From positions 19,102-83,101 of the forward strand of contig JASAMV010000800.1 of NCBI GenBank assembly GCA_030248065.1: a stretch of 64,000 nt of DNA, read 5' to 3'. The translations under genes were made by a program, and so were the position numbers. A model generated the notes under the pieces. It did not search any database. It worked only from the letters and a program-made list of their open reading frames with translations, and had not been told where the DNA came from. Origin of the DNA: Rhynchonema sp. JSB1_4. Lineage: Eukaryota; Nematoda; Chromadorea; Monhysterida; Xyalidae. Position 1 is the first letter of the stretch, and every line of letters starts with the position of its first letter. Positions 1 through 9,727 of this stretch are shown one piece after another.

Positions 1-317
1 TCGGCGGGCAGACGCGGAAAGAACGTGAGCTGCATCTGATCCCGATGGATGTGCACAGCCAGAAATATGATAGGCAATTGGTTAGCAGCATTTTTGCTAA
101 TTTGATATTTTTTCTTATGATCTTTCGCTTTAAGAACGCAACGAACCTTTTTGATCAATTCTTGTTTAATCTCCTTTTGTTTCACAGCTGATGTTTTGAA
201 CGCAACACCACCAATTGGGAAGACTGGGATTTTGGGCGCGCCACCATGTTTTCCATGCTTTATGTCCAAAAATGGGCATTTTTTGTTTCATTTTGGATGT
301 TGAAAACTGGCGCCGAG

Positions 318-2364
318 TCACCACGCGAAACGTCAGCCGTCGGGGCGATGATGGTGTCGGAGGTGATGATCACGGGCATCAACAAGACGAATCTCCTCGA
401 CTCGGACTTCGTCAGCATTATTGCGTGCCCGGAGTGTGAGTTTGTGCTGCGAGTGTTTGGATGTTCAGTTAATGGTCCAAGCATTCATGACACTTTTGTT
501 CATGAGGCTTGTCGCCGTTGTCATCATGCCCATTTTGCATGCCGATGTGAAAGCGGAAAGAAAAAAACGAAAATACCACGCTCTCAGGCGGCTCTTAATC
601 TTCTCAATGTTTCGAGTATTTGGCACAACAAGACAAGAATTTCAAACTTTGTTTTTTTATATTCTGAGCTCCGAACAATGATGATCATCATTACACAAGA
701 GGGATCACAAAATCCAAAGACTAACAAAAGAAAGCTGAGCGATTTCTCCTGAGTGATCATAAGCTAAAGCCGTTAATAGATCCAAAGGACATATCACTAT
801 CAGCATTTTTGCAGTCAATCTCAGTAGTTCATGGTCCTATTTGGGAAAATTGGGAAAATATCTAAAATATCTGGGTCCTTTATTACCCAATTTATTTTGT
901 CCCATACCCCCCCCCAAAAAAAACTCTCCCCCCCTACCTCCTCCCCCTTTCCTCCCTTTTATTTTTTAGGTGACCTATCCTATTCATGACTATTCACGTA
1001 ATTTGTTGGAAAGAACACAAAAATCCATTATTCGCATGTTCTCTGGCAATTATGATCGGTCTGTGTCATATTCGCAGTTGTGTTCAATGTTTGGTGTTGA
1101 TTATGTGGGTGTCACTGTCATGAAACGTCGTCTGAGATTGATGCATTCTTATGTTCTTGGTATTCGTGCTGCTCCTGTTGACTCTATTTCGTTCATTTCT
1201 GATTCCAATTCTCGCTCCAGTTCTCGTCTTAATCATTCTCGTGCCATTTGTATCCCACGTGCTAAAACTCATATTCTCGCTACCAGTGCTATTGTTATCA
1301 TGTCCCATCTTTACAATGCTTTACCTGATTTTGCTGTTTTCCTGCGAATGGGCACATTCAAAGGAGTCATTCGTTCGCAAAGCTTGATTGTTGAATTGTT
1401 GTACAAATTGCGATTGCTGCCAGTGAAATTTATTCCGTCCGTGTGTGAAATGTAATTGACCGATCGTGCTGTGTTTCTGTGTTTTCTGTGTTTTTTTCCC
1501 CCTTACCACCACTACTCCCCCCCCCAACACCCACCCCCCCACAAACCCAATTTTTTTGTCGTTACTGTCCAGCTTATGCGTGTTGTTGACGTTACCATGT
1601 TGCTTCTGATGCAATAAAAAACTTGAACTTGAACTTGAACCTATTCAATTGCACTCCTTTCGCTCCACATCAGATTGCTCCAACGCTTCAAAGCTTCAGG
1701 CGGCCAACTTTGTTTATATTATACTATCAAAATATTTGTCTACAGATTGTCCGAAATATTACGGTTGTTTCGGCGCCTGCACTGAATGGGTGTGGAATGG
1801 TTGCATACAGTGCTTATGCCCCGAAGGTGACATCATTTACATGTTCATTTTCTCTTTCATTGCATTCGAAGAGTCGTATTATACAGCAACAAAATCCATT
1901 TCCAGGCAGCATGTCGGCCGGATGTGCGGGTTACGGTACAACGGATTTGCATCTGCTAATGGCGTTTGTGAAACAAAAAACACCAGGCTGTCAATTCATT
2001 ATTGGATACAGACGAGTGGTGCGTAAGAAAGAACAAAAATTGGTAGATCATCAGTTTGCTCATCTTTCCATGGCAGAACACAATAATGTGCTTTCCTTTC
2101 GGTGCATCAGATACATATACTATCAAAGCATGATGGCCTTGGCCAAACGTGTACATCCTCTGCGCTGTTCGCACAATCATAAGCAACAGGCTAACGACTT
2201 CAAATTCGATTAAGTTCTTCACGGCTTTCCTTGAAATTCAGGCAAACAGCGTGTCCGGTACCGACGATTGTGTGCCGTTCAGCTATCCGCATTGTTCGTT
2301 CTACAAGAAAATGAACATTCCTCGGACCAGGGAACAATGCATGAAGGCGTGCTTTGACGAATGA
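318..2364 (+). CDS. Antistasin/Kunitz-like small cysteine-rich protein (5' end unresolved)
   Basis: Exons supported: about 318-435, 1746-1826, 1906-2018 and 2242-2364 (stop). Phases join without a shift (435 ends with one codon base, 1746 supplies two; 2018 ends in phase 0). The second and third exons give a cluster resembling an antistasin-type repeat: ACPEYCPKYYGCFGAC followed by WNGCIQCLCPEG. The last exon gives CVPFSYPHC then TREQCMKAC, which fits the second half of a Kunitz fold (C-x2-F-x-Y-x2-C ... C-x3-C) but lacks its first half. Such proteins are usually secreted protease inhibitors; that role is inference. The N-terminus is unresolved: a possible short exon ends at 24 with a GTGAGC donor, but I could not join it confidently. 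The 436-1745 intron holds a truncated LINE. Confidence 0.55.
840..1641 (+). mobile_element. 5'-truncated non-LTR retrotransposon (LINE) fragment
   Basis: An open frame from 970 to 1455 (stop) reads like the extreme C-terminus of a non-LTR reverse transcriptase: LERTQKSIIRMFSGNY, then MKRRLRLMHSYVLGI, and near the end LYNALPDF and FKGVIRSQSLI. This matches the thumb and tail region of CR1-like LINE polyproteins, where a short helix, an RR.R..L..Y motif and an F...vR..sL motif occur in this order. About 160 bp after the stop come AATAAA and three tandem CTTGAA units (1622-1640), the short 3' repeat tail typical of several LINE clades. Everything upstream of the tail domain is missing, so this is a dead 5'-truncated copy lying in the intron of the cysteine-rich gene. 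The 5' edge (about 840) is a guess. Confidence 0.7.
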
Positions 2365-2555
2365 AGATAAATGTGCTGGTTGCAGCCAGGATGTACATAT
2401 CTGAATGAAGTTGACAAATACAGTATCAGTATTTATGTGAAAATGCGGCTCGTTTATGGGTTTCCGGTGTCCGATTTCAATTCTAGCTATTTTTTGTGCC
2501 AATGCTCCACTCACTTTGCGCTATACCAGCTGTGTTTTCTGCGCGCTTGAATTTC

Positions 2556-2561
2556 AATAAA
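2556..2561 (+). terminator. Poly(A) signal AATAAA of the cysteine-rich gene
   Basis: A canonical AATAAA lies about 190 bp after the stop codon at 2364 and before the next gene. Confidence 0.5.
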
Positions 2562-2770
2562 ATTGCGTGAGAAACGTTCATTTCTCACCGGTGTCGGCGA
2601 CATGCGTTAGTATATTTATCTGAAGCAGGGGCTCACAGAGAAACAAACAAAGCATTATCACCATTGGTATCCGCAAGAACGAAAAATTCCAAGCTGGATC
2701 TTGATGACGAAGAAACTGATCTACCATATAGCGAAACAAAGATATATCAATTTAATATAGAACTGAAACA

Positions 2771-5700
2771 ATGACGACGCATTATCCCCTTCGAGTGCTG
2801 TCAACCGCATGGAGTATCGATGTTTTGCCGTGTGCACGGGACACCAACTACAGCATGACGCCCGATTGTGTGATTCCGGGCATTTATGCTGAATTGATCA
2901 GATTAATCGTCGACAAATCACCTGCCAATCAATCGATTGAGCTGAATCTGGTTGATGTCGATCTTGGTGATAGTCCGTTCTTGGCTGGGCTCGGATTGTT
3001 GGAAACAGGTGCGTTAATCGGGAGAGTTCGACAAAAATCTTCAGATGCTTTTTATAGTTTGTAACTCAGGTTTCATTTTGGATCTTGCTAGTGTGCATTC
3101 GCACTGATGTTGCACCGCCCGTCTGTCAAGACCGGATACGAAACCAGCAAAATACGAACCAGAGCAGGTATCACTCTAAAAAAGAAAACAGGCGATAGCG
3201 CATGAGTCGGCATGTCATTGTGCTTTTTAGCAACAAACAAGATTCTTCTCTGCCGGAAGGGCTGCATGTGTGCTGCGTACTCAATGCTTTCAATTTTTTT
3301 AGTTAATTTATACAGGTACCCTCGACCTGATCCCAGTGTGCTATTCAAAGACCAATGCCCGTCTGGCACGTGGTTTCAAATTCTCAGCGTCGCCCGTTTA
3401 TCATGATTCACTGGCGGTTCTGGCCACAACAGAACACGTCAAATCATTCATCACAATCGCGTTCAATTTTTTGGTCGTATTCCATCCGATCACGTGGTGT
3501 TTCGTGGTCACTTGTTGGCTGCTGCTCAAACTCTATGCGTTCATGTGCACCAAGACTGAACGAAGTTTGAAGGTACACTGCTGTCATTTGATTCTCTGTT
3601 TTTTTTTGAAAGAGTGGAGCATGTCTAAATGGCAAATGCGCTCTGATGATGACCTGGAGGCAGCGGAGGCAGTCGTAACATTGACAACCAATGTGCGCCA
3701 CTTGCGAAGGAAGAATAATTGCGCGAATCTGGCGATGCAAGACCTGCTGTGCTGAGTGCTGGGCCGCTTGCTTTTAGACATGAAGACCTTTTGTCTTGAA
3801 AAGGCTTTGTACCCGAGTATTATGTAACTCCACCTTTACGATTTCTTCTCGAAAGAAAAGCCGACCGAAACCCTCCATTTCCAGAAGCAGCTCCAACGTC
3901 AACACAGAAGGGACTCGCTCAGCCCGGTACCCTCGTACCCCATTCGTCGTTGGTTGGCGCCTCTGCTAATCGGCTTGTTGACAATATTCACATTGGATTT
4001 GTATGCAAACGGCATATTGGCTGGACTGTTGCGGGACAACTCACGACCGTTGTTCTCTGATGCCAAGGTGTGTTGACTAAGTTTAGGCTAATTCTATTGT
4101 TGTCAACGCAACTGCCAGAGACTGTTATCTGGGTGTCTCCCGTGCAACATACGTGGGATGCGGGACAACAGCAGCAGCCCCAAGGTGTGCGATAAGATGA
4201 CCCAAAGGTTGCTATAAGACACTCGGATAGCGCGACAGGTGTGCTGACGACAACTGATATCCAACTGCGATTGCATGAAACACATGCATTGATAACATTG
4301 GCACCAGCCAGTTGAAGGACAGGAAGCAGTTTTCAGATTGATATCAAACTTACTAGTTGATGACCACGTGGCTTACTTCACCTATTCTTTTTTGAAACAG
4401 GAACTGGCAGCAGTCATATCCGATCACGCCGTAACGGTAGTCGCCTGGGTCACAAGTGCAATGTACGAACAACTGATGGAACAGGGTGATGACCCTGCCA
4501 GTTCAGGAGATATCACGGCACGCGAGGCGCTCAGAGACAGTTTGATGCGAAATTCTCCAAGGCGTCGATCCACGTTTGGGATACGTTGGTGGAATATTTT
4601 CATTTTGTGTGATTTTTGCTGAGTTTCAATTAGGCAGTCTACACAGGGCCGATTAGCAGGCACGTTTATCACAAAAAGGACAGACTCTATCCCAACCCTG
4701 ATCCTTCAAGAGGACTACGCCGCAATCGGTCATGCGCTCGAGCACAAGCACGTGATCTTGGATGGACATTACTCGTTGTTGATGTTGGGTGGTCGAATGT
4801 GCTTCAGAACGAGGGTGTTGGAATTGCGAGTGAGGGAAATATTTTGATTGTTGTTTCGATAAATACATACAGTATGTAGCTATATTTGTTTTTGAGATGA
4901 CCAACTATATTTTTATGAGGTCACCGACCCGCAACTGAACGGCTGTTATCTGATGTTCAGTGGCTCAACGCCCGATTGGGTAGTGGATCACGTAAACAAG
5001 GTCGGTTGGAAAAATCAAATGAACTGTTAGTGGATTTTCAATTTATTCGATTATTGAGTAAATTTCTTTGTTTCGACAATAACTTCCGCATAATGAAACA
5101 TGATGCTCGATTCAGCTTCGGTTCGTTTCGTCCGTATAATTTGTTATTTATAAAACATCAGACAGCTGATCACAATCGTTTGCCTGGCACATCTGGCTAA
5201 AGTGGATAATGTTTCATCCACTGACCTCTATGGGTGGAATTTTCGAAACGGTGTAAAGGTCAGTTGGGCGTAAAGGTCGGTGTAAAGTTCGGTCGAAAGC
5301 TCAGTCGGCGCAGCTCGGTGTAAACGTGAAACATTGCATGTTATTAACGTGGAATGTTTCAAGTTTACACCGAGGTCTTTCACACTGAGCTGTCGACCGA
5401 GCTTTCCACCGACCTTTACACCCAACTGACCTTTACACCGTTTCGAAAATATCACCCTATACTATCCTTGCAGCTGATGACCTACTACACGGACTTGGTA
5501 CAAGCCATCCAAGTGCGTCACACACACTACCTGACCAATGTGCAGAATTGGTGTCCGAAACAAACGACACTCGATCAGGAACACGCAACCACCTTGCTGA
5601 GTCAGGCTCATAATGTCTACAATTTGAATTTGGCGCAATTTCTTGGCGTTTTTGCGCTGTTGGGTGCTGGGATTTTGATCGCATTCGTTGCGGCTTTGGT

Positions 5701-5863
5701 CGAAAAATGTCATCCCAGCAAGTCGGCCAAAGGGCGCAAAGAGTCAACTGCTAGAGTTGCCGTGTCCAGGTCTCAAGCGTTATCCACTAGCAACACATCT
5801 GAGATGGCACTGATCTCGAACTCGCAATTTGGAAATGGGACTAAGTCCCCGGAACGAAAGTGA
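2771..5863 (+). CDS. Divergent ionotropic glutamate receptor-like protein
   Basis: Exons: 2771-3008, 3316-3572, (3615-3674, optional), 3885-4067, 4401-4588, 4634-4829, 4920-5000, 5474-5863; phases are continuous, about 530 aa. Ligand-lobe S1 begins PLRVLSTAWSID. Exon 2 gives DLIPVCYSKTNAR and FSASPVYHDSLAVLA, then an M1 helix after FHPITW. Exon 4 encodes an M3-type helix ending LDLYANGILAGLL, at the position of SYTANLAAFL in canonical receptors. S2 follows (RLAGTFITKR, IPTLILQEDY), and M4 is the hydrophobic stretch FLGVFALLGAGILIAF before a basic tail. There is no amino-terminal domain and no obvious signal peptide from the chosen ATG. I see no re-entrant pore loop between M1 and M3. Exon 3 has a weak acceptor, and exon 2 could join exon 4 directly in phase 0. 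It resembles nematode-specific divergent iGluR-like proteins; ligand unknown. Confidence 0.75.
5229..5460. mobile_element. Palindromic MITE, copy 1 (TSD TAT)
   Basis: Inverted halves run GGGTGGAATTTTCGAAACGG inward from 5232 and its near-complement ends with CACCC at 5457. The interior is built of repeats of GGTGTAAA and AAGGTCGGT in opposite orientations, so the whole element folds into one hairpin. It is flanked by TAT on both sides (5229-5231 and 5458-5460). It lies in the last intron of the iGluR-like gene. A second copy occupies 58051-58282. The three-base duplication is typical of PIF/Harbinger-type elements, but the family assignment is inference. Confidence 0.75.
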
Positions 5864-6939
5864 TTGCATGTTATAATGTGCCAAAATGTGCTTTGATTTT
5901 TTTGCTTGTTGGATATACGGATGACCGAAAGGGATTGGACAATGTCGGTTGTGGGGTTTTTATATCCTCAGGTTTCCTTCAAGATGTCGGCTGTCATATG
6001 TCGGGTGTTTGGCATCCAAGAAGTGCAGGTGCCGGGTGTCCCCTGATCCCAATCCCTCAAACCGTCAATAACAAAGAACCCAGTTTCGCCAAACCCAATG
6101 GAATGCTCATATGAGCAGCATGAAGTACAAGAATGCTGCCCGAAATGTCAGAAATGCGAGACACGTTCGGGTAAAAAAGATGCTAGCCGGCTTTTTGTTC
6201 AAGCCAATATGATTATCACGTGCATGACCGAGAGTCTCATTTTTTGCTAAATTCTTTTGGTCTGCGTATTCAAAAACCTTGGTACCACGCGGTTGATTTG
6301 TTTTTCAAAAAAAGGCGGATCCAACTGAAAGACAAAAACAGATGATTACAGGATTACAAATGATCATAGTTCATTTGATTAGACATACTCAGGAAGTTCG
6401 GTGACACAAGTAAAGGACTGTAGTCTTAGTTTTTCATTATCTCTCAAAACAAAACAGTCTGTGATAACACAGTTTTGGAGATTGACAATAATGCAGAAGC
6501 GCAAAACCAAAGTTCACATGATAAAGATAAGTTTCCTGTCTTGTCAGTTGCAAATGTTACACGATTTCCTACACAACCTTTGCATATCCGGGTGCGAAAG
6601 GCACACAGAGTGGTACAGATTTAGTGGACCGCAGATTGGGGACTTGTCCTCGCATGGGGAGGTGGAAGCTGAAAGATAAAAGAAAGACGTTACAAAGGAG
6701 TTGGGTTAAAAAAACATAGGGCGACATTTTAGTTTTGTTTTTGAAACCATTTGTCCCTGAAAGCTCAAGAAATTCCCAAACCAGTCTCACCTTTTGGTTT
6801 GTGGCAGTGCGGTCGAGAAATCTCATGGTCACCTATAAAGCAAACAAAGGCGCATCGTTTATGCCTGGGTTTCATCACATTGAAAAAAGAAAAAGAAACG
6901 CCAATACACGATGGAGCAAAAACACGGTGTAGGCCCGTT
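5864..6939. other. Intergenic, no gene seen
   Basis: About 1.1 kb between the convergent iGluR-like gene and the ShK gene. Open frames here are short, lack splice logic and resemble nothing I recognise. It must hold both 3' UTRs. Confidence 0.6.
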
Positions 6940-8928
6940 TTAACCTTCTGTCTTCGTTCCACAGAATCCACAGGTAGCGGCGCACTTGCTTTTCATAAAA
7001 TCCGGCGATGTTTCACAGCGACATTCATCGGCAAGCAGTTTGCAGTCGATGGGATTATCAATTGAAACTGACGCGTCCGCGCACACTGTAGCCGTTTTTG
7101 GTGCGGGAACTGCCTGGGGACCGGAACGAACTGCACGGGACTGAACCTGTTGACGTTGACGTTGCTGACGTTGGGCGGCCGACCGAAATGGACCCGGACC
7201 ATCGAAATTGTCGTAATCGGGGAACGCGTTGTTATTATTGTTGCCGAATGATGGTTGACGTGGGCTGTAGTCGTAGTCTGGACCGGGGCGGGAGAAACCC
7301 GGTCCGCGACCAGGACCTCTCTGGGGGAAACCAAAGTCTGGGCCGGGTCGGAAGAAGTCCGGCCTTCCACCAGGACCTGGCGGCCTGAAGTCGTAGTCGG
7401 GTGGCCCCGGACGAAAGAAATCCGGTCTACGACCAGGACCTGGCTGGCGATAGTCATAGTCCGGAAATGCACCCGAAAAATTCGGTCTTCGACCAGGACC
7501 TGGTCGGCCATAATCGTAGTCTGGACCGGGAGGACGAAAGAACTCCGGGCGTCTACCTCCACCTCGGTTTGGTCGTTCGTAGTCATAGTCAGGTACGGGA
7601 CGAGTAGTTTCCGGTCTACGACCAGGACCTGGTTGGCGGTAGTCATAGTCTGGGACACGAGGAGGTGGCCGTTCATAATCCGGTCGGGACGGACGGGGCC
7701 GGTGATTGTTTGAGACCGGTCGCAGTTTTGGGTCATCATGATCGTGATTGTTATGCGGATGCTTTGGACTGGGAGCCCGATCGACAATCGGGTAGATTAT
7801 CTCGGGGGTTCGATCAGTTTCGGGCACGCTGTAGAATTCGGCCGATTTGCTGTTTTCGCGTCCTTTCTGGCGCGAGTGCTCTTTCGACGCACTTTCAGAA
7901 CTCTGTTGTTGTTGCTGATGCTTGCTGGTCTCCTTGCGAGTCAGGGTCGGCTGAGCGGCAGTTTGAAAATGGGCGGGTAGCGGCGCGCCGGAGAGCAGCT
8001 TTCTCGGCGGAGGGTATTGGGGTTTGGCGGTGGCATGGGGCAGTGGCTGGCGTTGTTGTTCGAGTTTCTCGGGCGGGAGGGTGACGAAAATTTCATTGAA
8101 CGGGAACAGCCCCGGCGGAGTCTGATAGGTTTCCGGTTCGTATCTGGGTGGCGTGGCAACCAGCTGGGATGCGACGGGTAGCGGTGGGGTCCGATCCCGG
8201 GGCTGGGATGGTGCACGCGTGCGACCATGGTGCACTTCCAGGTGCTTCTCGATTTGGTCGCGTACGCGATAGGCTGACTCGCTGTCGAGATAGCAGCGGG
8301 CTGGGATCTGTGGGGGCGAAATGCGTCAGGGTGTTATGAAGGGAAACAGGGGATTTATTGACGTCTTTATGAAGAACTGGTTGGTGCACCAGAGCATCGT
8401 CAGCATCACTGTACCTAGTACGTTGCTTTGCTTATCTATACTGTCTGACTGTGCTATGGAAGATGTCCACCTGCACACTGAAGATGACCTGGCGCACCTT
8501 CATGCCAAAATAACCATGTGGAAAATAGAGAGACACGCATCCTAACCGAATGATGTCGGGTGCAGAAGCCGCACGATCGCGGGCAGTGTCGCTTCATAAA
8601 GTAGACATTGCGCGAACAGTCGCACTGTTGTGTCCATTGGGCGCATTCGTAGCGCACGTCTTCACATGGAACGAATTGTTGAGCGATAGTTGCGATGGGC
8701 AGCAGGCAGAAGACGACTGAAACATTTGTGCGTTGTTTATTTGTCACAGTGATGTTTCATGAGAGCGATCGTTTAAACTTGCATTGACGATGACCTGGTG
8801 CGCCGTTTGCCTGGAGCGAACATGAACGTTGTGGAACCTGGCAGTTCACATTTCGTCCGAGCTCTTTGACCTACCGGTTGATTGCCAAATATCAAAAGCG
8901 GCTAACCTAGCCCACCGAAATTCTCCAT
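6940..8928 (-). CDS. Secreted ShK - proline-rich repeat - ShK protein
   Basis: Exons in coding order: 8928-8907, 8716-8547, 8307-6940; phases join and give 519 aa. The short first exon (MENFGGL) plus the next one give a hydrophobic signal segment ending ...ATIAQQ. ShK/SXC domain 1 is at about residues 25-59 (begins CEDVRYEC, ends CPRSCGFC). Domain 2 is at about residues 473-514 (begins CADASVSI, ends CAATCGFC). Each carries six cysteines. Between them lie about 400 residues rich in P, R, G, D and Y, with roughly nine blocks of the type PDYDYRQPGPGRRP and FFRPGP. Such architecture suggests an extracellular matrix, cuticle or surface protein; this is inference. The first exon is the least certain: it was chosen because its GTTAGC donor restores phase and gives a signal peptide. 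Confidence 0.75.
7150..7700 (-). repeat. Coding tandem repeat, PDYDY/PGPGRRP blocks
   Basis: On the plus strand, units of about 60 bp recur with GTCATAGTC and CGACCAGGACCTGG cores. On the minus strand they encode roughly 20-residue blocks of PDYDY (or PDYDF) followed by PGPGRRP and a short FxRP motif. The blocks are imperfect, so the array looks old and is maintained in frame. Confidence 0.75.
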
Positions 8929-9727
8929 GGCGATTGTAAGTATGTAGCTTTTGGCGTGCTACACTCGGACTTCCAGAAGTGAAATTGGAACAAGCAAAAC
9001 AAAAATCATGATCTCACAAAAACAATCACCAGAGAGTTGCGCGAGACAGAGGCACTTTCGCTCGATTTTTTTGTGATTATTATCCATTCAGTAAAAGTGC
9101 GCAAATTAGCCCATTAGACTGGGCGTTGTTGCACCAACCTGAAGAAAAAATGTCATATTGCGCGCTTGCTTCGCGCGCACGTGCAAGTGAAATTTCATGC
9201 CATCCAGTTTATTGCCTCAAAATGCGTTTTGAGTGCGCGGGTCTCGTTTTTATTTTTCATCTATTGCTCACGTTTCTGGCTTTTAGGTATGTATGTTGTT
9301 GATAACTTCTTACGGCAAGTCAATATGGGGACAGTCAAAACTCGTGATCTCCAGTTTTTTATGTGTCAAAAAAATCACCACCATGAATATATCGTTTGAC
9401 AAGTCAAGTCTATCTGCCGCATTTGCATCAAAAAATCTTGTAAATCGCAAAATAATCACGCCTTTTTAGTGCTCCCAAAATACAGTGTTAGAATATGCAA
9501 TAATCATATGGAGCAATTTCCAGTCACTCAAAATGTATGTATATGTAGATTCAAAGTTTGTCCAAAGTAGTGTAATCACTCAGCTCAAGATATTCACATC
9601 TCATTCTGATAAAACAAACACAACATCATTCAAAAATATGATCCTCAAGTCTGATTTTTCCAAATTTCCCTCCTTACAACAATATATTATGCAAAAATTT
9701 ACTCTTTTCTTTCGGAATTTTATGTCC
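8929..9727. other. Intergenic, no gene seen
   Basis: About 0.8 kb between the ShK gene start and the stop of the first SLC6 gene, presumably holding the ShK promoter and the SLC6 3' UTR. Open frames in it are short and AT-rich, without recognisable motifs. Confidence 0.55.

Noticed and set aside
6993..7787. 264-codon minus-strand open frame inside the ShK gene
   Set aside because: It is a shadow of the repeat-coding frame; the frame 6940-8307 has ShK motifs at its end and fits the splicing.
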